Source: Bacteroides sp. Marseille-P3684 (lineage in GTDB: Bacteria > Bacteroidota > Bacteroidia > Bacteroidales > Bacteroidaceae). Taken from it: a stretch of DNA of 64,000 bases. Each line of letters starts with the position of its first letter. Position 1 is the first letter of the stretch. Positions 15,889 through 25,947 of this stretch are shown here, piece by piece. The position numbers and the translations under genes are program-made. The stretch spans positions 601,363-665,362 of the forward strand of contig NZ_LT985808.1 in assembly GCF_900291465.1 (NCBI RefSeq). The letters run 5' to 3'. The notes below the pieces were generated by a model that saw nothing but the letters and a program-made list of their open reading frames with translations, searched no databases and was not told the origin of the DNA.

Positions 15889-16262
15889 TATTCTATCTAA
15901 AGTTCAAGTTCCGTGTAGACGGTGGAGTGAAAGTACATCAGGGAGGCACAATGTCTGTCGACTTGTACGGGGCATGTCTTTATCTTTCAGTTCTTGTGCT
16001 TTGTTAATGTGCTTTTCTTCCCAGGTTCTTTGTGTTTGTATGACGCTGCGAAGGTATGTTAAAAAACTAGTGGGTAGGGAGTAAAATCATCTCAAAAAGG
16101 CGGACGTATGTTGCACCTTCGCCTTTTAACGTGCCGCTCACCCGTCGCAGGCCGTTCTGTCCGTGGAGGTTGGGGGTTGTCGGACGGAAGGCTCCTCCGG
16201 CGGAAGGGGACGTGGGTGTCTTCTGAATTCATGACAACGTGTAAATATTTATCGCCTCTCTC

Positions 16263-16384
16263 TTTTCAGGCCTCCGTCTCTACGTTCGTACGGACGCGTC
16301 GCCACGCTCGTACGGACGCGTCCGCACGACGCTACGGACGGGCCCGTACGAAGCTGCGGACACGTCCGTACGAAGGCCTGAAAT
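16263..16384. repeat. Palindromic block of CGTACGGACG units
   Basis: TTTTCAGGCCT at the left and AGGCCTGAAA at the right form inverted ends. Inside, TTCGTACGGACGCGTC recurs and is answered by GACACGTCCGTACGAA, with further CGTACGGACG and CTACGGACGG units. The same TTCGTACGGACG...CGTCCGTACGAA pair is the core of the three 591-base repeats elsewhere in the window. Confidence 0.6.
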
Positions 16385-16578
16385 AGTTTTACTCTAACGT
16401 GCTGACAAACAGGGTGTGGTGTCTGTTCTTGCGTCTGCGTTTTACACCCCTTGCCGACCCGTCGGAGGGTGTCCGTGTGTCCTGTTTTTTCGCATCACCG
16501 GACGGACATTTCCCGGAAATCAGGTCTTCCGCCTTCAAATACAGTCCCGTTCATGCCGGAAGCTGCGTGAAATCGTCG

Positions 16579-16586
16579 TATCTTTG
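16579..16586 (+). promoter_or_regulatory. -7 box of the helicase promoter
   Basis: TATCTTTG, 23 bases before the ATG. Confidence 0.65.
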
Positions 16587-16609
16587 CGCCCGTATAACAA
16601 AGAACATAG

Positions 16610-18520
16610 ATGAAGACATTTCAAGAGTTAGGTGTTTCCGAGGAGATACTGAGAGCCATCACGGAGCTGGGGTATGAGAATCCCATGCCCGTCCAAGAAG
16701 AAGTAATCCCTTATCTGCTGGGAAACGGGAATGACGTTGTAGCTCTAGCCCAAACTGGAACGGGAAAGACGGCTGCCTTCGGACTGCCGCTGATCCAGAA
16801 AATCGAAGTTAAGAACCGCGTGCCCCAGGCACTGGTCCTGTGTCCCACCCGTGAGCTGTGCCTCCAGATAGCAGGCGACCTCACTGACTATTCAAAATAC
16901 GTGGACGGCCTGCGTGTGCTGCCCGTCTACGGCGGCTCGTCGATAGAGAGCCAGATACGCAACCTCAAGAAGGGGGTACACATCATCGTGGCGACCCCGG
17001 GCCGTCTGCTGGACCTCATGGAGCGTGGCACCGTGAAGCTCGGCACCATCCGCGACGTGGTGATGGACGAGGCGGACGAGATGCTCAACATGGGGTTCAC
17101 CGACAGCATCAACGCCATCCTGGCGGATGTGCCCGAGGACCGCAACACGCTCCTCTTCTCCGCCACGATGAGTCCCGAGATAGCGCGTATCGCCAAGAAT
17201 TACCTCCGAGACCCGAAGGAAATCACCATCGGCACACGGAACGAAGGCAACAAGAACGTGAACCACCTGTATTATATGGTGCATGCGAAGGACAAGTATC
17301 TCGCCCTGAAACGTATCGTCGACTACTACCCGCAAATCTACGGCATCATCTTCTGCCGCACCCGCAAGGAGACACAGGAGATAGCCGACAAGCTCATCCA
17401 GGACGGCTACAATGCCGACTCCCTGCACGGCGAGTTGTCGCAACAGCAGCGTGACCTGGTGATGCAGAAGTTCCGTCAGCGTCACCTGCAGCTGCTCGTC
17501 GCCACCGACGTGGCTGCCCGCGGACTCGACGTGGACGACCTGACGCATGTCATCCACTACGGACTGCCCGACGACACCGAGAGCTATACCCACCGCAGCG
17601 GACGTACGGGACGCGCCGGAAAGACGGGTACGTCCATCGCCATCATGAACCTGCGCGAGAAGGGACGCATGCGCGAAATCGAGAAGATAATCAACAAGAA
17701 GTTTGTGGCGGGAGAGATGCCCACCGGCAAGCAAATCTGCGAGAAACAGCTCATCAAGGTCATCGACGATATCGAAAAGGTGAAAGTCAACGAGGAGGAA
17801 ATCGCCGACTTCCTGCCGGACATCTACCGCAAGCTGGACTGGCTGGAGAAGGAGGACATCATCAAGAGGATGGTCTCGCTGGAGTTCAACCGCTTCCTGG
17901 AGTACTACCGCAACGCACCTGAAATCGAGTCCGTGGCGGAACGTCGCGGCCGTGACGGCAAGGAGGCGCGGGGCGAACGCAAGGGCGGGACGGCACGCCG
18001 TGCCGAGGAAGGCTACGTCCGCCTCTTCCTGAACCTGGGCAAGACGGACAACTTCTACGCCGCCCAGATCATCGACTTGGTGAACCGCAACGTGCGCGGC
18101 AAGAAGGTGAACATCGGTCGCATCGACCTGATGAAGAACTTCTCCTTCTTCGAGGTCGACGAGCGTCAGGCGGAGACCATCGTCCGCGCACTCAACAAGG
18201 TGAAGGTCGATGGTCGCAAGGTGGTAGTCGAGGTTGCCGACGAGGCTGCCGGCAGTGAGGACGCACACCGCCCGTCGGCATCACGTGGCAACTGCCGCAC
18301 GGAGCGGCGCGACGACCGTCCGGGAAAGACGTCGGCAAAGCCCGAGGCCTCCAGGAAGGCGAAGAAGGACAAGCCGAGCCGTGCCGAGCGGGGCTATACC
18401 GAGGCACGCGGCCCCAAGAAGAAGGATGACTGGAAGCAGTTCTTCGACAAGGACCGCCCCTGGCAGGACGAGGAGCCCGACTTCAGCGAGGAAGGCTGGG
18501 CTTGGCGGAAGAAGCGGTAA
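16610..18520 (+). CDS. DEAD-box ATP-dependent RNA helicase
   Basis: 636 residues. All helicase motifs are present in order: Q motif near residues 2-24, AQTGTGKTA (Walker A), PTREL, TPGR, DEAD, SAT, ATDVAARGLDV and HRSGRTGRAGKTG. Residues of about 465-545 form a DbpA-type RNA-binding domain (GYVRLFLNLGKTDNFYAAQI), followed by a basic, disordered tail of about 90 residues. This layout is that of DeaD/CsdA-type helicases, which unwind RNA during ribosome assembly and cold adaptation. It is a single-gene unit with its own promoter. Confidence 0.95.
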   Translation: MKTFQELGVSEEILRAITELGYENPMPVQEEVIPYLLGNGNDVVALAQTGTGKTAAFGLPLIQKIEVKNRVPQALVLCPTRELCLQIAGDLTDYSKYVDGLRVLPVYGGSSIESQIRNLKKGVHIIVATPGRLLDLMERGTVKLGTIRDVVMDEADEMLNMGFTDSINAILADVPEDRNTLLFSATMSPEIARIAKNYLRDPKEITIGTRNEGNKNVNHLYYMVHAKDKYLALKRIVDYYPQIYGIIFCRTRKETQEIADKLIQDGYNADSLHGELSQQQRDLVMQKFRQRHLQLLVATDVAARGLDVDDLTHVIHYGLPDDTESYTHRSGRTGRAGKTGTSIAIMNLREKGRMREIEKIINKKFVAGEMPTGKQICEKQLIKVIDDIEKVKVNEEEIADFLPDIYRKLDWLEKEDIIKRMVSLEFNRFLEYYRNAPEIESVAERRGRDGKEARGERKGGTARRAEEGYVRLFLNLGKTDNFYAAQIIDLVNRNVRGKKVNIGRIDLMKNFSFFEVDERQAETIVRALNKVKVDGRKVVVEVADEAAGSEDAHRPSASRGNCRTERRDDRPGKTSAKPEASRKAKKDKPSRAERGYTEARGPKKKDDWKQFFDKDRPWQDEEPDFSEEGWAWRKKR

Positions 18521-18596
18521 AAGCTTCTGTACGTTCTCCTTCAGAAACGGAAGGGGTGGGCGTCAGAAGTTTGACGAGTGATTCGTTGTAGAACAC

Positions 18597-18668
18597 AAGG
18601 ACACGAAGACACAGAGGAATAGACCGGGACTCAGTCCCTTGACAGCGACTCTGTGTCTTCGTGTCTTT
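18597..18668. terminator. Bidirectional terminator hairpin between helicase and sigma factor genes
   Basis: A 20-base arm (18597-18616, AAGGACACGAAGACACAGAG) pairs with 18649-18668 with one mismatch. The loop carries a second perfect palindrome, GGGACTCAGTCCC. The right arm overlaps the end of the sigma gene by two bases. Confidence 0.75.
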
Positions 18669-19233
18669 ATGTTTCCTCCCCCTTCTCCGGCAGTCCGAGG
18701 AAGCGGCGGAGGCGGTCTCTCAGGTAGTGGTTGGCGTTGTTGATGTGCTTTTTGACGGTGTTGATGGTGATGTCGTACTGGGCGGCGATTTCTTTCTGAG
18801 ACTTTCCTTCCAGGCTGGCAGAGTAGACGCGGCGGCAGGGGGTGGACAGTTCCTCAAAGGCGTCATTGACCATCTGGTAGACTTCCGCCTCGATCATCCG
18901 GGAGCTGATGTCGTCCTCCAGCGGTTCGCCCGAGAGCATCTCGCGGTTGACAAATTCCTGTTCGACAGACTGACGTTTGATGCGGTTGAGGAGGGTATTG
19001 TGGAAGGCGCGGAACAGGTAGGTCTTGAAGACGGTCTCGTTGCGGAATGTCTCCCGGCGTTCCCACAGGCGGAGCCACACGTCCTGCAAGGCGTCGGATA
19101 CGACCTCCTCGTCCGGCACATAGTGCATGCCGAAGTATTTCAGCTGGCTGTAATACTTCTCGTAGAGATGCCGGAATTGCTTGCTGTTCGTCAGGATGAT
19201 AGCTTCCCCTTGAGCCGATAAATCCTTTTCCAC
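18667..19233 (-). CDS. ECF-type RNA polymerase sigma factor
   Basis: 188 residues from a GTG start. Region 2 has FRHLYEKYYSQLKYF and DALQDVWLRLWERR; region 4 has a helix-turn-helix, GKSQKEIAAQYDITINTVKK. It belongs to the sigma-70 group expanded in Bacteroidota. The frame stays open to 19347, but a minus-strand TATCTTTG promoter box lies inside that stretch at 19259-19266, so translation must start later; GTG 19233 gives the usual length. There is no FecR-like anti-sigma gene beside it, and the nearby SusC lacks an STN domain, so its partner is elsewhere or absent. Confidence 0.88.
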   Translation of the reverse strand: MEKDLSAQGEAIILTNSKQFRHLYEKYYSQLKYFGMHYVPDEEVVSDALQDVWLRLWERRETFRNETVFKTYLFRAFHNTLLNRIKRQSVEQEFVNREMLSGEPLEDDISSRMIEAEVYQMVNDAFEELSTPCRRVYSASLEGKSQKEIAAQYDITINTVKKHINNANHYLRDRLRRFLGLPEKGEET

Positions 19234-19258
19234 CTGTTCTCTTTCGTTTTTGAAGGTC

Positions 19259-19266
19259 CAAAGATA
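19259..19266 (-). promoter_or_regulatory. -7 box of the sigma factor gene
   Basis: TATCTTTG on the minus strand, about 25 bases before GTG 19233. It decides against the longer reading frame. Confidence 0.6.
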
Positions 19267-19288
19267 GGGGCAATAAGTTGCAGGAAAG

Positions 19289-19319
19289 TTGCAGTACCTA
19301 TTAATAAATACTAATTTTG
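19289..19319 (+). promoter_or_regulatory. Promoter of the SulP transporter gene
   Basis: TTG at 19289-19291, 20 bases, then TAATTTTG at 19312-19319. It faces away from the sigma factor promoter. Confidence 0.65.
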
Positions 19320-19365
19320 CCGCTCTTTTAATGAAATGCACAAACACCGAACATCAATCAAGAAG

Positions 19366-21045
19366 ATGAAAACATTTGAATTCAAGCCGAAGCTCTTCTC
19401 TACGCTCAAAGGCTACTCGAAGACTTCGCTGACGGCCGACATCATGGCGGGAGTCATTGTCGGCATTGTGGCTCTGCCGCTTGCTATCGCATTCGGTATC
19501 GCGTCGGGCGTGTCGCCTGAGAAAGGAATCATCACCGCTATTGTCGCCGGTTTCCTCGTGTCGTGTTTCGGGGGCAGCCGGGTGCAGATTGGCGGACCGA
19601 CGGGAGCGTTCATCGTCATTGTCTACGGCATCATTGCACAGTACGGCGAAAGCGGACTGATGGTCGCCACGTTCATGGCGGGCGTGTTCCTCATCCTGCT
19701 GGGGCTGTTCCGTCTGGGGACCATCATCCGGTACATCCCTTATCCCATCGTGGTGGGTTTTACGAGCGGTATCGCGCTGACCATCTTCACCACGCAGGTG
19801 AAGGACCTCTTCGGGCTGAGCATCGACGAGGTGCCGGGCGACTTCGTCTCCAAGTGGGTGGTCTATGCCCACCATTTCCATACCATTGACCTGTGGTCGA
19901 CACTTGTGAGTGTGCTCAGCGTGGTCATCATCGCCCTGACGCCCCGCTTCTCGAAGAAGATACCCGGTTCGCTCGTTGCCATCGTGGTCATGACGGTGGC
20001 GGTGTGGCTCCTGAAGACTTATGCCGGGGTCGACAGTGTGGCAACCATCGGCGACCGCTTCAGCATCAACTCCCAGCTGCCCGACGCCAATGTGCCGGTA
20101 CTCACATGGGAGACCGTCAAGGACCTCATCTCGCCAGCCATCACCATTGCCATCCTCGGAGCCATCGAGTCGCTGCTCTCCGCCACGGTGGCGGACGGCG
20201 TCATCGGTGACAAGCATAACTCCAACCAGGAACTGGTCGGTCAGGGCATCGCCAACCTGTTCTCGCCCATCTTCGGCGGTATCCCTGCCACGGGAGCCAT
20301 CGCCCGCACGATGACGAACATCAACAACGGCGGACGTACGCCTGTGGCCGGCATCGTGCACGCAGTGGTGCTCCTGCTCATCTTCCTCTTCCTCATGCCG
20401 CTGGCGCAGTACATTCCCATGGCGTGCCTGGCTGGCGTACTGGTCGTCGTCTCCTACAACATGAGCGGCTGGCGCACGTTCAAGGAACTGCTCAACAACC
20501 CGAAGTCCGACGTCGGCGTCCTGCTGGTCACCTTCTTCCTCACCGTGGTGTTCGACCTCACAGTCGCCATCGAGGTCGGGCTGCTCATGGCGTGCCTCCT
20601 CTTCATGCGGCGTATGGCTGAGAGCACACAAATCTCCGTACTGACCGACGACATCGACCCGAACAGTGAGTCGGACATCGAGCTGCACGAGGAACACCTC
20701 GTCATCCCTGCCCGCGTGGAAGTGTATGAAATAAACGGACCCTACTTCTTCGGCATCGCCAACAAGTTCGAGGAAGAGATGATACGCATCGGCGACCGTC
20801 CGAAAGTGCGCATCATCCGCATGCGCAAGGTGCCCTTCATCGATTCCACGGGTATCCATAACCTGACGAACCTCTGCCGCATCAGCCAGCGCGAAGGCAT
20901 CACCATCGTGCTCTCCGGAGTCAACCCCCGCGTGCATGCCACGCTGGAGAAAGCCGGGTTCTACGACCTGCTGGGGAAGGAAAACATCTGCGGCAACATC
21001 AACGAGGCCCTGGCGAAGGCGCGTGAGCTGCTCCAGGAAGCCTAA
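19366..21045 (+). CDS. SulP-family anion transporter with STAS domain
   Basis: 559 residues. The first 420 or so form the multi-helix SulP core (DIMAGVIVGIVALPLAIAFG, the QIGGPTGAFIVIVYGI signature, IPYPIVVGFTSGIALTIF). The last 120 residues are a cytoplasmic STAS domain with the FIDSTGIHNL motif. SulP proteins exchange or symport sulfate, bicarbonate or dicarboxylates across the inner membrane; the substrate is not evident. I chose ATG 19366 because homologues begin near MKTFEFKPK; two in-frame or nearby ATGs lie upstream. The acetyltransferase gene follows after 20 bases and is likely cotranscribed. Confidence 0.93.
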   Translation: MKTFEFKPKLFSTLKGYSKTSLTADIMAGVIVGIVALPLAIAFGIASGVSPEKGIITAIVAGFLVSCFGGSRVQIGGPTGAFIVIVYGIIAQYGESGLMVATFMAGVFLILLGLFRLGTIIRYIPYPIVVGFTSGIALTIFTTQVKDLFGLSIDEVPGDFVSKWVVYAHHFHTIDLWSTLVSVLSVVIIALTPRFSKKIPGSLVAIVVMTVAVWLLKTYAGVDSVATIGDRFSINSQLPDANVPVLTWETVKDLISPAITIAILGAIESLLSATVADGVIGDKHNSNQELVGQGIANLFSPIFGGIPATGAIARTMTNINNGGRTPVAGIVHAVVLLLIFLFLMPLAQYIPMACLAGVLVVVSYNMSGWRTFKELLNNPKSDVGVLLVTFFLTVVFDLTVAIEVGLLMACLLFMRRMAESTQISVLTDDIDPNSESDIELHEEHLVIPARVEVYEINGPYFFGIANKFEEEMIRIGDRPKVRIIRMRKVPFIDSTGIHNLTNLCRISQREGITIVLSGVNPRVHATLEKAGFYDLLGKENICGNINEALAKARELLQEA

Positions 21046-21065
21046 CCATCATCCAACATACAGAC

Positions 21066-21605
21066 ATGAGACTGACTGCTATCAAGACGACACATCCCCA
21101 CTATCCCTTTGTGGAGGAGCTGTTTCTGGCGGCGTTCCCCGAGAGCGAACGTCGCCCGGTGGAGGCGCAACGCCTCAATGTGGACGGGAACGCCCGTTTC
21201 CGTTGTTACCTGCTCACGGAGGACGACGACGAGCGTCCCTTGGGCTTCATCACCGTGTGGGAGCTGGACGGCTTCTACTACGCGGAGCACTTTGCCATCG
21301 ACCCCACGTTGCGCAACGGAGGCTATGGTTCGCGGGTGATGCAGCACCTGCTGGCAGAGCTCGACCGTCCGCTGGTGCTGGAAGTCGAGGTGCCGGAGGA
21401 CGAACTGACGCGTCGGCGCGTGGCGTTCTACGAACGGCAGGGCTTCCGCATCTGCGACAAGGACTACGTGCAGCCCCCCTACCGCACCGGTGGCGCATCA
21501 CTGCCGCTCTATCTCATGGTGGCAGGCGATGCGTCGGCAGAACTGCCTGCCCTGGAGGACGTACGGAAGGGCATCTACCGGGAGGTCTACCGCGTGGACT
21601 GCTGA
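21066..21605 (+). CDS. GNAT-family N-acetyltransferase
   Basis: 179 residues. The acetyl-CoA binding motif RNGGYGS follows FAIDPTLRNGG, and a later FYERQGFRIC matches the family's last conserved element. The N-terminus (FVEELFLAAFPESERRP) is typical of a subgroup seen in gut Bacteroidota. The acceptor is unknown. It is 20 bases from the SulP gene and followed by a bidirectional terminator. Confidence 0.88.
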   Translation: MRLTAIKTTHPHYPFVEELFLAAFPESERRPVEAQRLNVDGNARFRCYLLTEDDDERPLGFITVWELDGFYYAEHFAIDPTLRNGGYGSRVMQHLLAELDRPLVLEVEVPEDELTRRRVAFYERQGFRICDKDYVQPPYRTGGASLPLYLMVAGDASAELPALEDVRKGIYREVYRVDC

Positions 21606-21650
21606 GCGCCTGCGGAGGATGACTCCCCGGACGTCGGTACTTGAAAAGAG

Positions 21651-21723
21651 ACAGCCCGCGTCTTCTCCCCCGAGCTGCCGGCAGCATCAGGCTGTCGGGG
21701 CGGAGGGAGAAGGCGCGGGCTGT
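21651..21723. terminator. Bidirectional terminator between convergent genes
   Basis: ACAGCCCGCGTCTTCTCCC (21651-21669) pairs with GGGAGAAGGCGCGGGCTGT (21705-21723) with a single mismatch. It sits between the convergent acetyltransferase and protease genes. Confidence 0.8.
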
Positions 21724-21746
21724 CCCGTATCTGTCTGTCAGGCTGC

Positions 21747-23336
21747 CTACTTCTTGCGCAGCAGGGCGTTGAAGTCAGGTGCTGCCATCAGTTCCAGTGC
21801 CTTCTGCACGGTGGGTTCGGAGTGGTTGACGACCTGGTAGTACTCGCTCATGCCCCAGATGTCGCGGGCGATGAGTGCCTTGAGCTGGAGGTCGATGAGT
21901 GCTTTCGCCTTCTGGTAGCCAGCCTCGTCATACTTGGCGCCCACCTCGTTGCCGTCGGCTATGAGCGCCTGGCGCAGCGACTCGGGAACGGTGAACGAGC
22001 GGTCGAAGTCAGCGAACTTCTTGTAGGTCTTCTGTAGCTCATTGCGGTGTCCGTCGACATACTGGAGCGTAGCCTTGATGATGGCGCCCTTTGCCAGCAG
22101 CTGACGGTGGTAGTCCGACGAGCGGGTCGTGTCGATGGGGACGAAGTAGTCCGGCATGATGCCTCCGCCACCATAGACGGTGCGGCCGAGCTTCAGCGTG
22201 GTGCACTTCAGCGAGTCGGGGAAGTGGATGCTGTCGGCATTGGTCATCTCGCCGCGGTTGTAGCGGTTGATGAGGTCTGCGTTGTAGTTTTCCGGATTGT
22301 CGTACGGCTTCTGGATGCAGCGTCCCGAGGGCGTGTAGTAGCGTGCGATGGTGAGCCGTATCATGGAGCCGTCAGGCAGGTCGACGGGGCGTTGCACGAG
22401 TCCCTTGCCGAAGGAGCGTCTGCCGACCACGAGGGCACGGTCCCAGTCCTGCACGGAACCCGTGACAATCTCGGCAGCCGAAGCCGTGAACTCATCGACG
22501 AGGACAATCAGCTTGCCCGTGCGCATCTGTCCGTTGCCCAGGGCGCGGAACTCGTTGCGCGGGGAGCGGCGTCCCTCGGTGTAGACGATCATCTCGTCGC
22601 GCTCCAGGAACTGGTTGGCGAGGCCTACGGCAGCATTCAGGTAGCCGCCTCCGTTGCCTTGCAGGTCGAGCACGAGGTCGCGCATGCCCTGCTTCTTCAG
22701 ACGCTTGAGGGCGTCCATGAACTCGTCGACGGTCGTTGCGCCGAAGTTGTTGATGCGCACGTAGCCGACGTGGTTGGGGTACATGTATACGGCGTCGATG
22801 CTATGGACGGGAATCTTGTCGCGTGTCACGGTGAAGTGCAGCGTCTCGGCGATGCCGCGGCGTACCACACCGAGGTTGACCTGGCTGCCCTTCGGTCCGC
22901 GGAGGCGGCGTACGATGGCCTCGTTCTTCATCTTCACGCCGGCGATGGCGGTGTCGTTGACGGAGATGATGCGGTCGCCCGGCAGCAGGCCTGCCTTCTC
23001 CGAAGGTCCGTCAGGGATGACCTGGATGACCATCAGCGTGTCCTCGTTCATGTTGAACTGGATGCCTATGCCCTCGAAGTTGCCCTCCAAGGGTTCGTTG
23101 AGGCGTTTCACCTCTTCCGCGTTGGCGTAGGTGGAGTGCGGGTCGAGCTGACGGAGCATCTCGATGATGGCGCTCTCCACGAGCTTGTCTTCGTTCACCG
23201 GGTCGACATAGAGCTGCTGGATGGCGAACTCGGCTATCTGCAGCTTGCGGGCTGCTGAAAAGTCTTCCGGTTGTTGCTGCTGGGCCTGTGCGCCGATGGC
23301 GAGCCACAGCAGGCAGAGTGATAAAAGCTTTCTCAT
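21747..23336 (-). CDS. S41-family C-terminal processing protease
   Basis: 529 residues. Signal peptide MRKLLSLCLLWLAIGAQAQ, then an N-terminal helical part, a PDZ domain (GDRIISVNDTAIAGVKM, about residues 105-180), and the S41 catalytic core with the nucleophile in ASAAEIVTGS and the Lys in RRSFGKGLVQ. Such Ctp proteases cut C-terminal regions of periplasmic or surface proteins. The start is the ATG at the signal peptide; the longer frame adds seven unlikely residues. It is last in the operon with coaD and parE. Confidence 0.94.
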   Translation of the reverse strand: MRKLLSLCLLWLAIGAQAQQQQPEDFSAARKLQIAEFAIQQLYVDPVNEDKLVESAIIEMLRQLDPHSTYANAEEVKRLNEPLEGNFEGIGIQFNMNEDTLMVIQVIPDGPSEKAGLLPGDRIISVNDTAIAGVKMKNEAIVRRLRGPKGSQVNLGVVRRGIAETLHFTVTRDKIPVHSIDAVYMYPNHVGYVRINNFGATTVDEFMDALKRLKKQGMRDLVLDLQGNGGGYLNAAVGLANQFLERDEMIVYTEGRRSPRNEFRALGNGQMRTGKLIVLVDEFTASAAEIVTGSVQDWDRALVVGRRSFGKGLVQRPVDLPDGSMIRLTIARYYTPSGRCIQKPYDNPENYNADLINRYNRGEMTNADSIHFPDSLKCTTLKLGRTVYGGGGIMPDYFVPIDTTRSSDYHRQLLAKGAIIKATLQYVDGHRNELQKTYKKFADFDRSFTVPESLRQALIADGNEVGAKYDEAGYQKAKALIDLQLKALIARDIWGMSEYYQVVNHSEPTVQKALELMAAPDFNALLRKK

Positions 23337-23491
23337 AGTTTGTTTGGTTTTTAACAACCGCCCGGAGGCAGTTGGCGAGCTTGCGCTCTGTTCATGGTAA
23401 TCTTCTTGTCTGTTTCTTTCTTTATCATAGGGTCCGGCGGACGGGTCGTCGGGTTACCGGCAGGGCAGGCAACCGACCGTACCGCCTTCGG

Positions 23492-23944
23492 TCATAGTTT
23501 CATGCCTTCGGGGAGGAAGCGGCTGACGTCCTTGCCGAAGCTGAGCAGTTCGCGCACGACGCTGGAGCTGATGCTGGTCAGCTCGGGCTCGGTGAACAGC
23601 AGGATGGTCTCGATGCCGGAGAGCTGCCGGTTGATGTCGGCGATGGTCTCCTCGTATTCGAAATCCTTCACCGTGCGGATGCCGCGGACGATGAAGCATG
23701 CCCCCATTCGGCGGGCGAAGTCGATGGTCAGGTCGCTGTAGGCCTCCACCTGCACGCGCGGCTCGTCGCGGTAAAGGTCGCGTATCATGTCGATGCGCTT
23801 CTCCATGGTGAACCACGTGCGTTTGTTCTCGTTGATGCCGATGCCGATGACCACCTCGTCCATGAAGGTGAGTGCACGGCGTACGACGGAGTAGTGTCCG
23901 ATGGTAAACGGGTCGAACGTGCCCGGGAAGATGGCTCTTTTCAT
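23492..23944 (-). CDS. coaD: Phosphopantetheine adenylyltransferase
   Basis: 150 residues, the usual length. Catalyses the fourth step of coenzyme A synthesis (ATP + 4'-phosphopantetheine to dephospho-CoA). The nucleotidyltransferase motif [10 protein letters not shown], the [13 protein letters not shown] region and the [13 protein letters not shown] motif are all present. The ATG at 23944 begins exactly at the conserved [12 protein letters not shown]; the longer frame overlaps the spacer after parE. Confidence 0.97.
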   Translation of the reverse strand: MKRAIFPGTFDPFTIGHYSVVRRALTFMDEVVIGIGINENKRTWFTMEKRIDMIRDLYRDEPRVQVEAYSDLTIDFARRMGACFIVRGIRTVKDFEYEETIADINRQLSGIETILLFTEPELTSISSSVVRELLSFGKDVSRFLPEGMKL

Positions 23945-24021
23945 ACGGTTGGGTCTGTTAGCTGATGGGGATGCGGGATGCGGACCGGTGGTCCGCCCCT
24001 GCACGGTTCGTTGTTTCCGGT

Positions 24022-25905
24022 TCAATCATTCGCGACGTCTTCCTCCACCACGAGGTTGTTGATGATGAAGTTCTGTCGTTCCATGGTGTTCTTGCCCATG
24101 TAGAACTCCAGCAGTTCCTTCACGGTGTCGGTCTTGCGCAGGGTGACTTGTTCCAGACGCATGTCCTTGCCGATGAAGTGCTTGAACTCGTCGGGCGAAA
24201 TCTCGCCGAGACCCTTGAATCGCGTAATCTCCGGGTTCGGGCTGAGCTTGCGGATGGCAGCCACGCGCTCCTCTTCCGAGTAGCAGTAGATGGTCTCGAA
24301 CTCCGGCTTTCCCTTCCCCGGGCGCTTGACCTTGTTGCGTACGCGGAAGAGGGGAGTCTGCAGGATGTAGACGTGTCCCTTCTTGATGAGGTCGGGGAAG
24401 AACTGGAGGAAGAACGTAATCATCAGCAGGCGGATGTGCATCCCGTCCACATCGGCATCCGTCGCCACGATGACCTTGTTGTAGCGCAGTCCGTCGATGC
24501 CGTCCTCGATGTTGAGGGCTGCCTGGAGGAGGTTGAACTCCTCGTTCTCATAGACCACCTTCTTCGTCAGTCCGTAGGAGTTGAGCGGCTTGCCCCGCAG
24601 GCTGAACACCGCCTGGGTGTTCACGTCGCGGCTCTTGGTGATGGAGCCGCTCGCCGAGTCGCCCTCGGTGATGAAGATGCAGCTCTCCTCCGTCTTGTCG
24701 CCCTTGGTGTCGTTGAAGTGTATGCGGCAGTCGCGCAGCTTGCGGTTGTGCAGGTTCGCCTTCTTGGCGCGCTCGCGTGCCAGCTTGGTGACGCCGGCAA
24801 TCGCCTTGCGTTCCTTCTCCGACTCCTGGATTTTCTGGAGCATCACTTCCGCCACGTCCGAGTTGATGTGCAGGTAGTTGTCCACCTCCGTCTTGATGAA
24901 GTCGCCCACGAACTTGTTGAGGTTCGGTCCGTCGGGCGCCATCTTCAGTGAGCCGAGCTTCACCTTCGTCTGACTCTCGAACACGGGCTCCTGCACGTTG
25001 ATGGCGATGGCGCCCACCAGTCCGTTGCGGATGTCGGCAAAGTCCATGTTCTTGTTGAAGAACTCCTTGATGGTGCGTGCCAGGTGTTCCTTGAACGCGC
25101 TCTGGTGCGTGCCGCCCTGGGTCGTATGCTGTCCGTTGACGAAGGAGTGGTACTCCTCGCCATACTGGTTCGTGTGGGTGAAGGCAATCTCGATGTCCTC
25201 CCCCTTCAGGTGTACGATGGGGTAGAGCGGGGTGGCGGTCATGGTGTCGTTGAGCAGGTCCACCAGTCCGTTGCGGGAGACGATGCGCCGGCTGTTGTAG
25301 ATGATGGCGAGTCCCGTGTTGAGGTACGTGTAGTTGCGCAGCATCGTCTCGATGAACTCGGGGCGGAAGCTGTAGTGCTCGAAGAGCGTGTCGTCCGGTT
25401 CGAAAAAGATGTAGGTGCCCGTAGCCTCCTCGGTGTCGGTGGTCGTGTCGCTCTGCAGGACACCCTTGGCAAAGACCGCCTCGCGCACCTTGCCGTCGCG
25501 GAAACTGCGCACCACGAAGCGGCTGCTCAGTGCGTTGACCGCCTTCACGCCCACGCCGTTGAGGCCGACGCTCTTCTTGAACGCCTTGCTGTCATACTTG
25601 CCTCCGGTGTTGAGCACGCTCACAGCCTCGATGAGCTTGCCTTGGGGGATGCCGCGCCCGTAGTCGCGCACGCTGACCCGCAGGTTGTCCTTCACGCGGA
25701 CTTCGATTTTCTTCCCCGCGTGCATCTTGAACTCGTCGATGCTGTTGTCGATGACCTCCTTCAGCAGCACGTAGATGCCGTCCTCCGGATAACTGCCGTC
25801 GCCCAGCTTGCCGATGTACATGCCGGGTCGGGTCCGCACATGCTCCATGTCGCTCAGGTGCCGGATGTTGTCGTCGGTGTATTCAACCGTTGGTGTTTCT
25901 TCCAT
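24022..25905 (-). CDS. parE: DNA topoisomerase IV subunit B (type IIA)
   Basis: 627 residues. GHKL ATPase: [33 protein letters not shown] and [28 protein letters not shown] and [12 protein letters not shown]. No long insert as seen in some GyrB proteins, and the length agrees with the ParE-type protein of Bacteroidales; GyrB is the alternative but less likely. It decatenates chromosomes together with ParC, which is not in the window. The ATG at 25905 is preferred over the GTG two codons upstream. Confidence 0.9.
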   Translation of the reverse strand: MEETPTVEYTDDNIRHLSDMEHVRTRPGMYIGKLGDGSYPEDGIYVLLKEVIDNSIDEFKMHAGKKIEVRVKDNLRVSVRDYGRGIPQGKLIEAVSVLNTGGKYDSKAFKKSVGLNGVGVKAVNALSSRFVVRSFRDGKVREAVFAKGVLQSDTTTDTEEATGTYIFFEPDDTLFEHYSFRPEFIETMLRNYTYLNTGLAIIYNSRRIVSRNGLVDLLNDTMTATPLYPIVHLKGEDIEIAFTHTNQYGEEYHSFVNGQHTTQGGTHQSAFKEHLARTIKEFFNKNMDFADIRNGLVGAIAINVQEPVFESQTKVKLGSLKMAPDGPNLNKFVGDFIKTEVDNYLHINSDVAEVMLQKIQESEKERKAIAGVTKLARERAKKANLHNRKLRDCRIHFNDTKGDKTEESCIFITEGDSASGSITKSRDVNTQAVFSLRGKPLNSYGLTKKVVYENEEFNLLQAALNIEDGIDGLRYNKVIVATDADVDGMHIRLLMITFFLQFFPDLIKKGHVYILQTPLFRVRNKVKRPGKGKPEFETIYCYSEEERVAAIRKLSPNPEITRFKGLGEISPDEFKHFIGKDMRLEQVTLRKTDTVKELLEFYMGKNTMERQNFIINNLVVEEDVAND

Positions 25906-25947
25906 AAGCACTGTATGTTGGGAGGAACGGGAGTCCGTTCCCCGGAT

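Larger units (their letters stand above)
15857..16609. other. Divergent intergenic region between the Sus-like operon and the helicase gene
   Basis: 753 bases with no credible gene. It holds the operon promoter near 15881, a GC-rich palindromic block at 16263-16384 (listed separately) and the helicase promoter at 16579. The short open frames here have no starts, signals or composition that support coding. Confidence 0.6.

Noticed and set aside
16892-18268. 458-codon frame opposite the DEAD-box helicase
   Set aside because: Shadow frame; the helicase motifs on the plus strand are complete.
19354-20937. 527-codon frame opposite the SulP gene
   Set aside because: Product is almost entirely Asp, Glu, His, Arg and Gly, a typical antisense artefact.
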